Source: an uncultured Curtobacterium sp.
Lineage (GTDB): Bacteria; Actinomycetota; Actinomycetes; Actinomycetales; Microbacteriaceae
Length of the DNA: 64,000 bases
NCBI GenBank assembly: GCA_913778205.1
Contig: CAJYUW010000039.1
Location: forward strand, 62,001 to 126,000
Reading direction: 5' to 3'
Numbering within the stretch: position 1 is the first letter of the stretch; every line of letters begins with the position of its first letter. Below the pieces are notes generated by a model that had not been told where the DNA came from, did no database searches, and worked only from the letters and a program-made list of their open reading frames with translations. Positions 28,235 through 38,507 of this stretch are shown piece after piece. Made by a program: the position numbers and the translations under genes.

Positions 28235-29245
28235 CTACGCGGCGCGACGGCGCCGGGCGACCTCCCACAGGGTGACGCTCGCCGCGATGCCCGCGTTGAG
28301 CGACTCGGTCGCCGAGGAGATCGGGATGGACACGATCGCGTCGCAGGTCTCGGTGACCAGGCGCGAGAGGCCCTTGCCCTCCGAGCCGACGACGATCACG
28401 ATCGGGCGGTCGGCGAGCTCGAGGCCGTCGAGCTCCACGTCGCCGTCGCCGTCCAGGCCGAGCACGAACAGCCCCATCGACTTGAGCGACTTCAGCGTCT
28501 GCGTGAGGTTCGGTGCCATGGCGACGGGCGTCCGGGCAGCGGCGCCGGCGGACGTCTTCCACGCACTCGCGGTGACACCGACGGAACGGCGCTGCGGGAC
28601 GATGACGCCGTGCCCGCCGAACGCCGCCGTCGAGCGGATGATCGCGCCGAGGTTGCGCGGGTCGGTGATGCCGTCGAGCGCGACCATCAGCGGGACCTCG
28701 TCCTTGGCGAACGCGCGCTCGACGATGTCCTCGGACACGGCGTACTCGTACGCGGGGACCTTCAGCGCGACGCCCTGGTGGACGCTGTCGTGCCCGGTGA
28801 TGCGGTCGAGCTCGGGACGCATGAGCTCGATGATCGGGACGCCACGGTGGTTGGCGAGCGCCAGGATCTCCTTCACGCGGTCGTCGACCTCGATGCGGGA
28901 CGCGATGTAGAGCGTCGTCGACGGGGTCTTGGTGCGCAGCGCCTCGAGGACGGAGTTGCGGCCGGTGACCAGCTCGGAGTCGTCGCTCTTGCGCTGCGGC
29001 GGACGCCCGGTGCGCTGCTGCGGCGAGCTCGACGCGCCGTGGCGTCCGCGGGCCGCCTCGAGCCGCTCCTTGGCGGCCTTCCGCTTGCCGGCCGGGTGGT
29101 ACGGACGGTCCTCGGCCTTCGGCGTGGGCTTGCGGCCCTCGAGCGCCTGGGCGCCCTGACCGCCGGAGCCGACCTGCTTGTTGCCCTTGCGGCCAGACCG
29201 GACGGCGCCCGGACGGCCCTTCTTGCTCCCGGAAACGTTCTTCAT
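28235..29245 (-). CDS. rlmB: 23S rRNA (guanosine-2'-O-)-methyltransferase RlmB
   Basis: This 336-aa SpoU/TrmH-family enzyme methylates the 2'-O of G2251 in 23S rRNA using SAM. A basic, Gly/Lys/Arg-rich disordered N-terminus of about 85 residues (an actinobacterial feature) precedes the substrate-binding domain (LVTGRNSVLEALR). The knotted SPOUT domain follows: DGITDPRNLGAIIRSTAAFG (motif 1), VVGSEGKGLSRLV (motif 2), and IPISSATESLNAGIAASVTL (motif 3). ATG at 29245. It follows cysS by 28 bases in the same operon. Confidence 0.95.
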   Translation of the reverse strand: MKNVSGSKKGRPGAVRSGRKGNKQVGSGGQGAQALEGRKPTPKAEDRPYHPAGKRKAAKERLEAARGRHGASSSPQQRTGRPPQRKSDDSELVTGRNSVLEALRTKTPSTTLYIASRIEVDDRVKEILALANHRGVPIIELMRPELDRITGHDSVHQGVALKVPAYEYAVSEDIVERAFAKDEVPLMVALDGITDPRNLGAIIRSTAAFGGHGVIVPQRRSVGVTASAWKTSAGAAARTPVAMAPNLTQTLKSLKSMGLFVLGLDGDGDVELDGLELADRPIVIVVGSEGKGLSRLVTETCDAIVSIPISSATESLNAGIAASVTLWEVARRRRAA

Positions 29246-29273
29246 GCTCAGCTCCTGTTCGGCACGGCCGTGG

Positions 29274-30683
<1,410 letters not shown>

Positions 30684-30703
30684 GACACCAGCCTAGGACG
30701 TCG

Positions 30704-30749
30704 GGCCGGCCGGACGACGGACGTCAGGCCGGCCGGACGACGGACGTCA
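30704..30749. repeat. 23-bp direct repeat between cysS and ispDF
   Basis: GGCCGGCCGGACGACGGACG-TCA occurs twice head to tail, the second copy ending on the ispDF stop codon; a degenerate third follows inside the coding end. Confidence 0.8.
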
Positions 30750-31910
30750 GGCCCGTCGCACGACGGCAGTGGCGATCGCGGCGAGGCCCTCCCCGCGGCC
30801 GGTGAACCCGAGGCCGTCGGTCGTGGTGCCGGAGACCGCGACGGGCGCCCCCACGACGGCGGCGAGCGCGTCCTGCATCTCCGCGCGCCGGGCACCGATG
30901 CGCGGGCGGTTGCCGACCACCTGCACCGTCACCGACTCGGGCACCAGACCGGCCTCGGCGAGCAGTCCGACCGCGCCCCGGACGAAGACGTCACCCGTCG
31001 CGCCGGCGTACCGCGGGTCGGCGGTGCCGAAGCGGCCGCCGATGTCGCCGAGGCCACCGGCGGAGAGCAGGGCGTCGCACACCGCGTGCGCCACGGCGTC
31101 GCCGTCGCTGTGCCCGGAGAGCCCTGGCTCGCCCGGGAAGTCGAGCAGACCGACACGGCACGCGGACGCGTCGTCGAAGGCGTGGACGTCGACGCCGAGG
31201 CCGATCCGGACACCGATCCGGTCCGAGCCCTCGCGCGACCGGACGAGCGCCTCGGCGCGGCCCAGGTCCCACGCGGTCGTGATCTTGAACGCGTCGGCGT
31301 CGCCCGGCACCGACCGGACCGTGCGGCCCGCGGCCTGGAACACCCCGGCGTCGTCCGTCTCCGACCGCTCCGAGACGGCGTACGCGTGGCGGAGCGCGGC
31401 GAGCGGGAACCCCTGCGGCGTCTGGACGCCGACGAGCGCGGAACGGTCGACGGTCTCGCGCACGACGTCGCCCTCCACGCGCTTGACCGTGTCCACGACC
31501 GGCAGGGCCGGGACCACGCCGTCGCCCGTCGTCTCGACGGCCGCGAACACGCGCTCGAACTGGGCGGCCGGGGTCAGGCACCGGGCCGCGTCGTGCACGA
31601 GCACGACGTCGACCGAGTCGGGCAGCGCTGCCAACCCGGCCTGGACCGACGCGTGGCGATCCGTGCCTCCCGGGACGACCGCGGTGTACCCGACGGCCGC
31701 GCCGGCGACCGACGCGACCAGCGCTCGACACTCGTCGAGGAGCGCCGCGGGCGCGACCACGACGACCAGGGTCGGCGCCGCGAGCGTGACGAGCGGTTCG
31801 AGCGCCCGCGCGAGCATCAGTCGTCCGGCGACCGGGACGAAGGCCTTGGCGGTCCCGATGCCGAGCCGCGTGCCGGAACCCGCCGCGACGACGACGACCG
31901 CCCTGCTCAC
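30747..31910 (-). CDS. ispDF: Bifunctional IspD/IspF (MEP isoprenoid pathway)
   Basis: This 387-aa fusion carries two steps of the non-mevalonate isoprenoid route. Residues 1-225 are 2-C-methyl-D-erythritol 4-phosphate cytidylyltransferase (VVVVAAGSGTRLGIGTAKAF, VLVHDAARCLT, TPQGFPL). Residues 235-387 are 2-C-methyl-D-erythritol 2,4-cyclodiphosphate synthase (GLGVDVHAFDD with metal Asp/His, LSGHSDGDAVAHAVCDALL, DIGGRFGTADPRY, TTTDGLGFTGRGEGLAA). The two enzymes are separate in mycobacteria. GTG start at 31910, 49 bases after carD. Confidence 0.95.
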   Translation of the reverse strand: MSRAVVVVAAGSGTRLGIGTAKAFVPVAGRLMLARALEPLVTLAAPTLVVVVAPAALLDECRALVASVAGAAVGYTAVVPGGTDRHASVQAGLAALPDSVDVVLVHDAARCLTPAAQFERVFAAVETTGDGVVPALPVVDTVKRVEGDVVRETVDRSALVGVQTPQGFPLAALRHAYAVSERSETDDAGVFQAAGRTVRSVPGDADAFKITTAWDLGRAEALVRSREGSDRIGVRIGLGVDVHAFDDASACRVGLLDFPGEPGLSGHSDGDAVAHAVCDALLSAGGLGDIGGRFGTADPRYAGATGDVFVRGAVGLLAEAGLVPESVTVQVVGNRPRIGARRAEMQDALAAVVGAPVAVSGTTTDGLGFTGRGEGLAAIATAVVRRA

Positions 31911-31959
31911 CCCGGAGGGGAGCAGAGCGGTCGCGGTGGTGTCCAGTGCTTCGGACGCG

Positions 31960-32442
31960 CTAGGAGGCGAGGACCTCGTCGAGGACGGTCGATGCCTTGT
32001 CCTCGTCGGTCTTCTCGGCCAGCGCGAGCTCGGAGATCAGGATCTGCCGGGCCTTCGCGAGCATGCGCTTCTCGCCGGCGGAGAGCCCGCGGTCCTGGTC
32101 GCGGCGCCAGAGGTCGCGGACGACCTCGGAGACCTTGATGACGTCGCCGGAGGCGAGCTTCTCGAGGTTCGCCTTGTACCGGCGGGACCAGTTGGTGGGT
32201 TCCTCGGTGAACGGTGCGCGGAGGACCTCGAACACCTTGTCGAGCCCTTCCTTGCCGATCACGTCGCGCACACCGACCAGGTCGACGTTGTCCGCCGGCA
32301 CCTCGATCGTCAGGTCACCCTGCGTCACGCGCAGCTTCAGGTAAACCTTCTCCTCGCCCTTGATGACGCGCGTCTTGACTTCTGAGATGGTTGCCGCCCC
32401 GTGATGGGGGTAGACCACGGTCTCGCCGACCTCGAATTGCAT
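31960..32442 (-). CDS. carD: CarD RNA-polymerase-binding transcription factor
   Basis: This 160-aa global regulator stabilises open complexes at promoters. The N-terminal RNA-polymerase interaction domain ([19 protein letters not shown] ... [21 protein letters not shown]) binds the beta subunit. The C-terminal helical domain contacts DNA at the -10 upstream edge; its tryptophan in [13 protein letters not shown] is conserved. The operon runs on through ispDF, cysS and rlmB, linking isoprenoid and translation genes to CarD expression. Confidence 0.96.
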   Translation of the reverse strand: MQFEVGETVVYPHHGAATISEVKTRVIKGEEKVYLKLRVTQGDLTIEVPADNVDLVGVRDVIGKEGLDKVFEVLRAPFTEEPTNWSRRYKANLEKLASGDVIKVSEVVRDLWRRDQDRGLSAGEKRMLAKARQILISELALAEKTDEDKASTVLDEVLAS

Positions 32443-32582
32443 GTATCAGGCTCCGTTCCGAGACACCCAGTTTACCACAAGGGGTGTTCGGGTAAGGGGG
32501 CCTGGGCACTCACGCTCCCCGGCGATCGCTAGGATGGGGTCGGACCGTCCGGTCCCCAAACGTGATCTTCCGGAGGAATCTC

Positions 32583-33218
32583 TTGCGAGCTCGGGTACTC
32601 GTGTCCGTCGCCGTTGCGGCAACCATCGCGCTCGGCGCCACCGGGTGCGAGTTCGTCTCGCCGGTCGCGACCTCGGAGATCCAGCAGGTCACCGACGGCG
32701 TGAACGCCCGCACCGGCTCGGTCGACATCCGCAACGCCCTGCTCATCTCGGACGACGGCGAGGGCGCCCGCTTCATCGGCACGTTCGTCAACAACTCGGA
32801 CTCGGACGACGTCACGCTCTCGATCGAGGTCGGCGGCGACACCAAGACGATCGACCTCCCGGCGAGCTCGCGCGTCGACCTCGCCGCGCCCGGCTCGTCC
32901 TCGACCCCGACGGCGACCCAGGGCGCCGAGACCAACGGCGAGGGCACGCAGGGCTCGACACCGGCGGCCGGCAGCGACGTCGTCTTCGACCAGGCATCCG
33001 TGACGCCCGGCTCGCTCGTCAAGGTCTACTTCTCGTACTCCGGCGCCGAGGGCGTCTCCCTGAACGTCCCGGTCCTGACCACCGCGCAGGGGGAGTACGC
33101 GACCCTCGCGCCGACCTCGGCGCCGAGCGAGACGTCGGAGCCCTCCGACTCCGCGACGTCGCGCTCCGGTGGCGAGCCCTCCGGCGACGCGACGACCGAG
33201 GCCCCGATCAACCCGTAG
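32583..33218 (+). CDS. LpqE-like lipoprotein
   Basis: This 211-aa lipoprotein begins at TTG (32583), placed by GGAGGA just upstream; longer readings lack an RBS. Signal peptide of about 21 residues with lipobox GATGC, giving a lipidated cysteine at the membrane. The mature part has a beta-rich domain (VDIRNALLISDDGEGARFIG, FVNNSDSDDVTLSIEVGG) and a Ser/Thr/Pro/Ala-rich linker and tail. In mycobacteria lpqE sits divergent from carD exactly like this. Function unknown; a copper or envelope role is not supported by motifs. Confidence 0.8.
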   Translation: MRARVLVSVAVAATIALGATGCEFVSPVATSEIQQVTDGVNARTGSVDIRNALLISDDGEGARFIGTFVNNSDSDDVTLSIEVGGDTKTIDLPASSRVDLAAPGSSSTPTATQGAETNGEGTQGSTPAAGSDVVFDQASVTPGSLVKVYFSYSGAEGVSLNVPVLTTAQGEYATLAPTSAPSETSEPSDSATSRSGGEPSGDATTEAPINP

Positions 33219-33282
33219 GGCGCAGCCGAGCCGTAGGGCGCGGCCGACCACGAGCGCGCAGCGCCCGTCGCGCGGCGACCGC

Positions 33283-33325
33283 CTGGAGGCGCGGTGCCGG
33301 TCCCTGGGACCGCACCGCGCCTCCA
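33283..33325. repeat. Palindrome family 1, copy E (bidirectional terminator)
   Basis: CTGGAGGCGCGGTGCCGGTCC pairs with GGGACCGCACCGCGCCTCCAG with one bulge, between the convergent LpqE-like and regX3 genes. Confidence 0.75.
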
Positions 33326-33401
33326 GTGCGTTGCGACCTGCCGCGGGGCGGGCGCGAGCGGTGCGCGGGGCAGGGGCGCGCAGCCCGCGTGACTCGACCC
33401 G

Positions 33402-34082
33402 CTACGCCTCGATGCGGTAGCCGAGCCCGCGGACGGTGACGAGGACCTCGGGAGCGCTCGGCACCCGCTCGATCTTCGACCGGAGGCGCTTGATGTGCAC
33501 GTCGAGGGTCTTCGTGTCGCCGAAGTAGTCCGAACCCCACACGCGGTCGATGAGCTGCCCGCGGGTGAGCACGCGTCCGGCGTTGCGGAGGAGCAGCTCG
33601 AGCAGCTCGAACTCCTTGAGCGGCATCGGCGTCTCGGAGCCGTCGACCGACACCGTGTGCCGTTCCACGTCCATCCGGATGCCGCCGACCTGCAGGATGC
33701 CGGAGTCACCGGGGTCGTCCTCGGTCCGACGGCGGAGCACCGCCCGGATCCGCGCGAGGAGCTCCCGGGTCGAGTAGGGCTTCGTCACGTAGTCGTCCGC
33801 GCCGAGCTCGAGCCCGACCACGATGTCCACCTCGGAGTCCTTCGCCGTCAACATGATGATCGGCGCGTTCGACCGGGTGCGGATCTGCCGGCAGACCTCG
33901 GTGCCGGAGAGCCCCGGCAGCATGAGGTCGAGCAGCACGAGGTCGGGGTTCTCGGCGTCGAACTTCGACAGCGCGGTCACGCCGTCGGCAGCGACGGAGG
34001 TCTCGTACCCCTCACGCTGCAGCAGGAACTCCAGGGGCTCGCTCAGGGCCGGCTCGTCGTCGACGATGAGGATCTTGGTCAC
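33402..34082 (-). CDS. regX3: Response regulator RegX3 (phosphate regulon)
   Basis: This 226-aa OmpR-family regulator has a receiver domain 1-115 (ILIVDDEPALSEPLEFLL, phosphoacceptor Asp in LVLLDLMLPGLSG, lysine in DDYVTKPYSTREL). The winged helix covers about 130-225 (PLKEFELLELLLRNAGRVL, TLDVHIKRLRSKIE, VRGLGYRIEA). It controls the Pho regulon with SenX3. Its ATG overlaps the senX3 stop (ATGA). It probably binds the three-unit PHO box between senX3 and phoU. Confidence 0.93.
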   Translation of the reverse strand: MTKILIVDDEPALSEPLEFLLQREGYETSVAADGVTALSKFDAENPDLVLLDLMLPGLSGTEVCRQIRTRSNAPIIMLTAKDSEVDIVVGLELGADDYVTKPYSTRELLARIRAVLRRRTEDDPGDSGILQVGGIRMDVERHTVSVDGSETPMPLKEFELLELLLRNAGRVLTRGQLIDRVWGSDYFGDTKTLDVHIKRLRSKIERVPSAPEVLVTVRGLGYRIEA

Positions 34083-35245
34083 GATGGCTGCTCTTCCAGT
34101 TGCTCTTCGAGTGCGGTGGTCAGGTCGGTGTCCGCCTCGGGCAGGCGGATGGTGAAGGTCGAACCCTTGCCGGGCTGCGACCAGACGCGCACGTCGCCGC
34201 CGTGGTTGCCGACGACGTGCTTGACGATGGCGAGGCCGAGGCCGGTGCCGCCGGTCGCGCGTGAGCGTGCGGGGTCGACCCGGTAGAAGCGCTCGAACAC
34301 GCGGTCGAGGTCGGCCTCGGGGATGCCGACGCCCTGGTCGGTGACGGCGATCTCGACGAAGCCCTTCGCGCTCCGGACGCCGACGCCGACGCGGGTGTGG
34401 TCGGGCGAGTACTTCACCGCGTTGGCGATGAGGTTCGACACGGCGACCTGCAGCAGGCCCGGGTCCCCCATCACCCGCAGCTTCGACTTCTTCGCGCGGA
34501 CGATCTCGATGTCGCGCGCGCGGGCGACGATGTCGTTGGCGTCGACGGCGGCCTGCACGATGCGGTCGATCGAGGTCTCCTCACTGGACTCGAGCGCGTC
34601 GACGGACTGCAGTCGCGACAGCTCGATGATGTCCTTCGTGAGGGCGCCGAGCCGCTCGGACTCGGTGATGAGCTGGGCGGCGAACTTCCGCACGTGCTCG
34701 GGGTCGTCCGCGGCGGCGACGAGGGTCTCGGACAGCAGGCCGATGGCGCCGATCGGGGTCTTCAGCTCGTGGGAGATGTTCGCCACGAAGTCCCGCCGGA
34801 CCTCGTCGATGCGCCGGCTCTCGGTGAGGTCGTCGGCCGTGACGAGCACGTACCGGTTGCCGAGTTGCGCCGCCCGGAAGCTCAGGTAGCCGATCAGCTC
34901 CCCGTGCCGGCCGCGCGGCAGCTCCATGTCCTCGGAGCCCATCTCGCCGCTCGCGCGCACCCGGTCCACCAGGTCGCGCAACTCCCGGTGCACGAGCCGC
35001 CGACGCACGACGAGTCCGACCGTGAGGGCCTGCGGCGACGCGGCGACGACGGTGTTCGAGGGGTCGACGACCACGGCGGGGTTGTGCATGGTGGCGATCA
35101 CCGCGGCCACGCCGTCCGGGAGCGTCCGCTCCGCGACGTCGGCTGCCCGAGCCGTGCGCTCGGCGGTGATGATCAGCACCACGACGCCCGCGCCGAACAC
35201 TCCGCCGAGGAGCATCGACAGTGGCACGAGCCACGCGTTGTCCAT
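34079..35245 (-). CDS. senX3: Sensor histidine kinase SenX3
   Basis: This 388-aa phosphate-signalling kinase has a membrane helix at about 4-24 (WLVPLSMLLGGVFGAGVVVLI), a PAS-like region (AVVVDPSNTVVAASPQALTV), HisKA with phosphoacceptor in NISHELKTPIGAIGLLSETL, and a complete HATPase (VSNLIANAVKYSPDHTRV, TDQGVGIPEADLDRVFERFY, TGGTGLGLAIVKHVV). Start is ATG at 35245; the preceding frame is unsupported. It is divergent from phoU across a PHO box, and coupled to regX3. Confidence 0.93.
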   Translation of the reverse strand: MDNAWLVPLSMLLGGVFGAGVVVLIITAERTARAADVAERTLPDGVAAVIATMHNPAVVVDPSNTVVAASPQALTVGLVVRRRLVHRELRDLVDRVRASGEMGSEDMELPRGRHGELIGYLSFRAAQLGNRYVLVTADDLTESRRIDEVRRDFVANISHELKTPIGAIGLLSETLVAAADDPEHVRKFAAQLITESERLGALTKDIIELSRLQSVDALESSEETSIDRIVQAAVDANDIVARARDIEIVRAKKSKLRVMGDPGLLQVAVSNLIANAVKYSPDHTRVGVGVRSAKGFVEIAVTDQGVGIPEADLDRVFERFYRVDPARSRATGGTGLGLAIVKHVVGNHGGDVRVWSQPGKGSTFTIRLPEADTDLTTALEEQLEEQPS

Positions 35246-35327
35246 GCCGTCAGTGTAGGGATGGTCACGCCTGGTTCGGGCCCCGTTCACCGCCGTCCGG
35301 CCCGGTTCCGGCCCGGACCACGGCAAC

Positions 35328-35360
35328 GTTCAACCGCAGGTCACCATCCGTTCACCTGGG
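35328..35360. promoter_or_regulatory. PHO box of three 11-nt direct repeats
   Basis: GTTCAACCGCA, GGTCACCATCC and GTTCACCTGGG lie head to tail without gaps, matching the actinobacterial PHO-box plan (11-nt units led by GTTCACC). A further unit, GTTCACCGCCG, stands at 35285. The site lies between divergent senX3 and phoU. Confidence 0.7.
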
Positions 35361-35403
35361 CTGACGAAACTCGTCCGGTACCGCAGAGAGAGGCACATCC
35401 CCC

Positions 35404-36075
35404 ATGCGCGAAGTCTTCCAGCAGGAACTCCAGGACGTCCAGGAGCGACTGACCGAGATCGCCGGGCTCGTCGAGTCCGCCATCACCCGCGCCACCCAGG
35501 CGTTCAGCGAGTCCGACGTCGCGCTGGCCGAGGAGGTCATCGCCGACGACGCCAAGATCGACGAGGCCGCGAACGAACTCGACGAGGTCGCGATCGACAT
35601 CCTCGCCCGCCAGGCTCCCGTGGCCCGCGACCTCCGCGTCGTGGTCACGGCGCTCCGGGTGAGCTCCTCGCTCGAGCGCATGGGCGACATGGCCGAGCAC
35701 ATCGCACAGCTCGCCCGGCAGCGCTTCCCGGAGAAGGTCGTGCCGAAGGGCCTCCGCGGCACGTTCAAGAAGATGGGCGCGCACGACGTCGCGATGGCGC
35801 AGAAGCTCACGCGCCTCCTCGCCACCGAGGACATCGCGCTTTCCGCCGAGATCCGCGACGAGGACGACGCCGTCGACGAGCTGCACGCGAGCGTGTTCGA
35901 CTTCGTGCTCGGCGAGACCTGGAAGGGCAACCCGGTCGACACGGTCGACGCGACCCTCGCCTCGCGCTACCACGAGCGGTTCGCCGACCACGCGGTGTCG
36001 ATCGCGAAGAAGGTCGAGTACCTCGCGACCGGCGACTGGACGGGCGCCGCGTCCGTCACGACCTCGCCCGCCTGA
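35404..36075 (+). CDS. phoU: Phosphate signalling protein PhoU
   Basis: This 223-aa helical protein consists of two PhoU three-helix repeats. Each carries the metal-binding ExxxD pattern, seen as DDAKIDEAANELDEVAIDIL and DEDDAVDELHASVFDFVL, plus RVSSSLERMGDMAEHIAQLA and HERFADHAVSIAKKVEYL. It connects the Pst phosphate transporter to SenX3. Divergent from senX3-regX3, with a PHO box and an RBS (GAGAGAGGC) in between. Confidence 0.95.
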   Translation: MREVFQQELQDVQERLTEIAGLVESAITRATQAFSESDVALAEEVIADDAKIDEAANELDEVAIDILARQAPVARDLRVVVTALRVSSSLERMGDMAEHIAQLARQRFPEKVVPKGLRGTFKKMGAHDVAMAQKLTRLLATEDIALSAEIRDEDDAVDELHASVFDFVLGETWKGNPVDTVDATLASRYHERFADHAVSIAKKVEYLATGDWTGAASVTTSPA

Positions 36076-36119
36076 TCGGCGGTTTTGCGGTCCTTGCACT
36101 CTGACGGGAGGATCGTGGC

Positions 36120-36668
36120 ATGGCTCAGGTCGCGATCGTCGTCAACGGGATGCCCGGTTCGGGCAAGAGCACGGTGGGCGCCGCCCTCGCGGAGGTCCTC
36201 GGCTGCCCCTTCCTGTCGAAGGACCGGATCACGGAGCCGCTCGCGGACATCGCCGGACCGATGATCGCCCCGCGCGACCTCGGCGCGATCGCCATGGACA
36301 CGATGTGGTCGATGGCGCGGGCCGTCGAGAACGGGGTCGTCCTCGACGCCGTCTGGCTCCCGTCCCGTGACCGCGACCTCCTGGAGGCGGGGCTCGCCTC
36401 CGCCGGGTCGCCCCGCGTCGTCGAGGTGTGGTGCGACGTCGACCGTGCGACCGCCGAGGAGCGGCTGCGGGAGCGCTACGAGCCGGGCACGCTGCCGGTC
36501 CGGCACGAGGTGCACGGCGACCTCGCCGGGGTGCTCGGGTTCTGGGACGAGCACGAGGGCGCGGCGGGGCCCGTCGCGCTCCCGGGCGTCCCGGTCGTGC
36601 GGGTCGCGACCGCGGCGCCGTACGACGTCGGTGCCCTCGTGCAGGAGATCGCGTCGCACTTCGTCTGA
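36120..36668 (+). CDS. P-loop kinase-like ATP-binding protein
   Basis: This 182-aa protein has Walker A NGMPGSGKSTVG at residues 9-20, an Asp-containing second motif in LSKDRITEPL, a strand VVLDAVWLPSRDRDLLEAGL where small-molecule kinases bind substrate, and an arginine-rich lid-like segment ATAEERLRERYEPGTLP. The pattern fits zeta-toxin/gluconate-kinase-type phosphotransferases, but the substrate is not identifiable. No antitoxin-like gene lies beside it. It converges on gpmA. Confidence 0.8.
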   Translation: MAQVAIVVNGMPGSGKSTVGAALAEVLGCPFLSKDRITEPLADIAGPMIAPRDLGAIAMDTMWSMARAVENGVVLDAVWLPSRDRDLLEAGLASAGSPRVVEVWCDVDRATAEERLRERYEPGTLPVRHEVHGDLAGVLGFWDEHEGAAGPVALPGVPVVRVATAAPYDVGALVQEIASHFV

Positions 36669-36705
36669 CGGGCGCAGGTCCGGGCTCGCCCTCGCCCGCC
36701 CGCAA

Positions 36706-36758
36706 CACGAAAGCGACAGTCCGCCGCGGATCTCCGGCGGCGGACTGTCGCTTTCGTG
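36706..36758. terminator. Bidirectional terminator
   Basis: Two 21-base perfect arms, starting CACGAAAGCGACAGTCCGCC, with an 11-base loop lie between the convergent kinase-like gene and gpmA. The A/T-richer outer arm (CGAAAG...CTTTCG) suits termination in both directions. Confidence 0.85.
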
Positions 36759-36771
36759 GTCTGGCCGGGTG

Positions 36772-37518
36772 CTACTTCTTCGCGCCCTGGGCAGCCACGG
36801 CGGCGGCGCCCGCTGCCGCGGCCTCGGGGTCGAGGTAGTACGCGGGCCCGGTCGGACGGAAGTCGTCGTCGAGCTCGTAGACGAGCGGGATGCCCGTCGG
36901 GATGTTGAGCCCGGCGATGTCGTCGTCCGAGATGCCGTCGAGGTGCTTCACGAGCGCCCGCAGCGAATTGCCGTGCGCGGTGACGAGGACGGTCTTGCCC
37001 GCGGCGAGGTCCTTCGTGATGTCGGACTCCCAGTACGGCAGCAGGCGGTCGATCACCAGCTTGAGCGACTCCGTGCGCGGCAGCTGGTCGCCGAGGTCGG
37101 CGTAGCGACGGTCGCCGGCCTGCGACCACTCGGCGTCGTCCGCGATCGGGGGCGGCGGGACGTCGAACGACCGGCGCCACTCCATGAACTGCTGCTCCCC
37201 GTACTGCTCGAGCGTCTGCGCCTTGTCCTTGCCCTGCAGGTCGCCGTAGTGCCGCTCGTTGAGGCGCCAGTCGCGCTTGACCGGCAGCCAGGCGAGGTCG
37301 GCCTCGAGCAGGGCGATGTCCGCGGTCTGGATCGCACGGGTCAGGAGCGACGTGTAGAGGACGTCCGGGACGATGCCCGACTCGGCGATGAGCTCGCCGG
37401 CGCGCTTCGCCTCCTTCTCGCCCAGCTCGCTGAGTCGGACGTCGACCCAGCCGGTGAACAGGTTCTTCTGGTTCCAGTCACTGTTGCCGTGACGGAGCAG
37501 GACGAGCGTGGAGGTCAT
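36772..37518 (-). CDS. gpmA: 2,3-bisphosphoglycerate-dependent phosphoglycerate mutase
   Basis: This 248-aa glycolytic enzyme interconverts 3- and 2-phosphoglycerate. The phosphohistidine is H10 in [18 protein letters not shown]. The acid-base region is [20 protein letters not shown], and the second histidine is in [36 protein letters not shown] is the family C-terminal motif. An Ala-rich tail closes the protein. Length is normal for dPGM. Confidence 0.96.
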   Translation of the reverse strand: MTSTLVLLRHGNSDWNQKNLFTGWVDVRLSELGEKEAKRAGELIAESGIVPDVLYTSLLTRAIQTADIALLEADLAWLPVKRDWRLNERHYGDLQGKDKAQTLEQYGEQQFMEWRRSFDVPPPPIADDAEWSQAGDRRYADLGDQLPRTESLKLVIDRLLPYWESDITKDLAAGKTVLVTAHGNSLRALVKHLDGISDDDIAGLNIPTGIPLVYELDDDFRPTGPAYYLDPEAAAAGAAAVAAQGAKK

Positions 37519-37562
37519 GCGCCCGAGTCTACCGAGCGGGTGCGCCTCGCTACCCTGGGGCC

Positions 37563-38342
37563 ATGCCCATCGGGAACGTGACGCGCGGAACGACCGGGGT
37601 CAACCGGCTCCGTCGCGTCGACCGGTGGATCGCCACGCTTCCGGTCCTCCGCCGGACGGACGACCCGCTCGTGGCCGACGTCGGCTACGGCGCCCGCCCG
37701 ACGACGACGCTCGAGATGCGCGACCGACTCGCCCGCGTCCGACCGGACGTCGAGGTCACGGGCATCGAGATCGAGCCCGACCGGGTGGCGCTCGCGAACG
37801 CCGGCACGCGGGACGGGGTGACGTTCCGGCTCGGCGGGTTCGAGACCCCGACGCCGGATGGTCGGCGTCCGGCCGTGATCCGCGCGTTCAACGTGCTCCG
37901 GCAGTACGACGAGTCCGCCGTGGTCGACGCGTGGCGGATCATGCAGGACCGGCTCCAGCCGGGCGGTGCGCTCGTCGAGGGCACCTGCAACGAGGTCGGC
38001 CGGGTGGCCTCGTGGGTGACGCTCGACGACGTCGCGCCGCGGACCTTCACGGTGTCGTTGCGGTTGGCCGGGCTCGACGTGCCCTCGGTCGTGGCCGAAC
38101 GCCTGCCGAAGGCGCTCATCCACCGCAACGTCCCGGGCGAACGGGTGCACGCGTTCCTCCGCGACCTCGACCTGGCCTGGGCGGTGGCCGCGCCGCTCGG
38201 CACGTACGGGCCCCGGCAGCGCTGGATCGCGGCCGTCGGCGGCATGCGGGACCGCGGTTGGCCGGTGCTCCACGGGGCGGGCCGCTGGCGCCTCGGCGAG
38301 CTCAGCCTCCCGTGGGCGTCCGTCGCCCCGTCCGACGGCTGA
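37563..38342 (+). CDS. Class I SAM-dependent methyltransferase-like protein
   Basis: This 259-aa protein has a Rossmann-type SAM fold: [20 protein letters not shown] (motif I in place of the GxGxG loop), [16 protein letters not shown] (acidic residue at the end of strand 2), [20 protein letters not shown] (motif IV region) and [17 protein letters not shown]. The glycine loop is degenerate. Substrate unknown. ATG at 37563, divergent from gpmA by 44 bases. Confidence 0.82.
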   Translation: MPIGNVTRGTTGVNRLRRVDRWIATLPVLRRTDDPLVADVGYGARPTTTLEMRDRLARVRPDVEVTGIEIEPDRVALANAGTRDGVTFRLGGFETPTPDGRRPAVIRAFNVLRQYDESAVVDAWRIMQDRLQPGGALVEGTCNEVGRVASWVTLDDVAPRTFTVSLRLAGLDVPSVVAERLPKALIHRNVPGERVHAFLRDLDLAWAVAAPLGTYGPRQRWIAAVGGMRDRGWPVLHGAGRWRLGELSLPWASVAPSDG

Positions 38343-38391
38343 GGCGTCCACGGGCCGACGCGACGTCGCTGACGGGTGGCTCGAACCGGTC

Positions 38392-38453
38392 CGCACAACC
38401 AAAGGCATCCCGAACCGGGGCTTCCCGTGGTTCGGCGCGCCTTTGGTTGTGCG
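38392..38453. terminator. Two-stem bidirectional terminator
   Basis: The outer arms CGCACAACCAAAGG / CCTTTGGTTGTGCG enclose an inner stem CCGAACC / GGTTCGG. It lies between the convergent methyltransferase and YgfZ-family genes. Confidence 0.8.
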
Positions 38454-38507
38454 CAGGCCGACGACCACCGCGGGCGGACGGACGGGACGGAACGCGGGCC
38501 GACGCAG

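Noticed and set aside
32583-33218. Annotation of the LpqE-like gene as a DNA modification methylase
   Set aside because: No SAM or catalytic motif; signal peptide with lipobox and carD synteny instead.
36120-36668. P-loop kinase as zeta toxin of a toxin-antitoxin pair
   Set aside because: No small antitoxin gene next to it, and the substrate pocket is not diagnostic.
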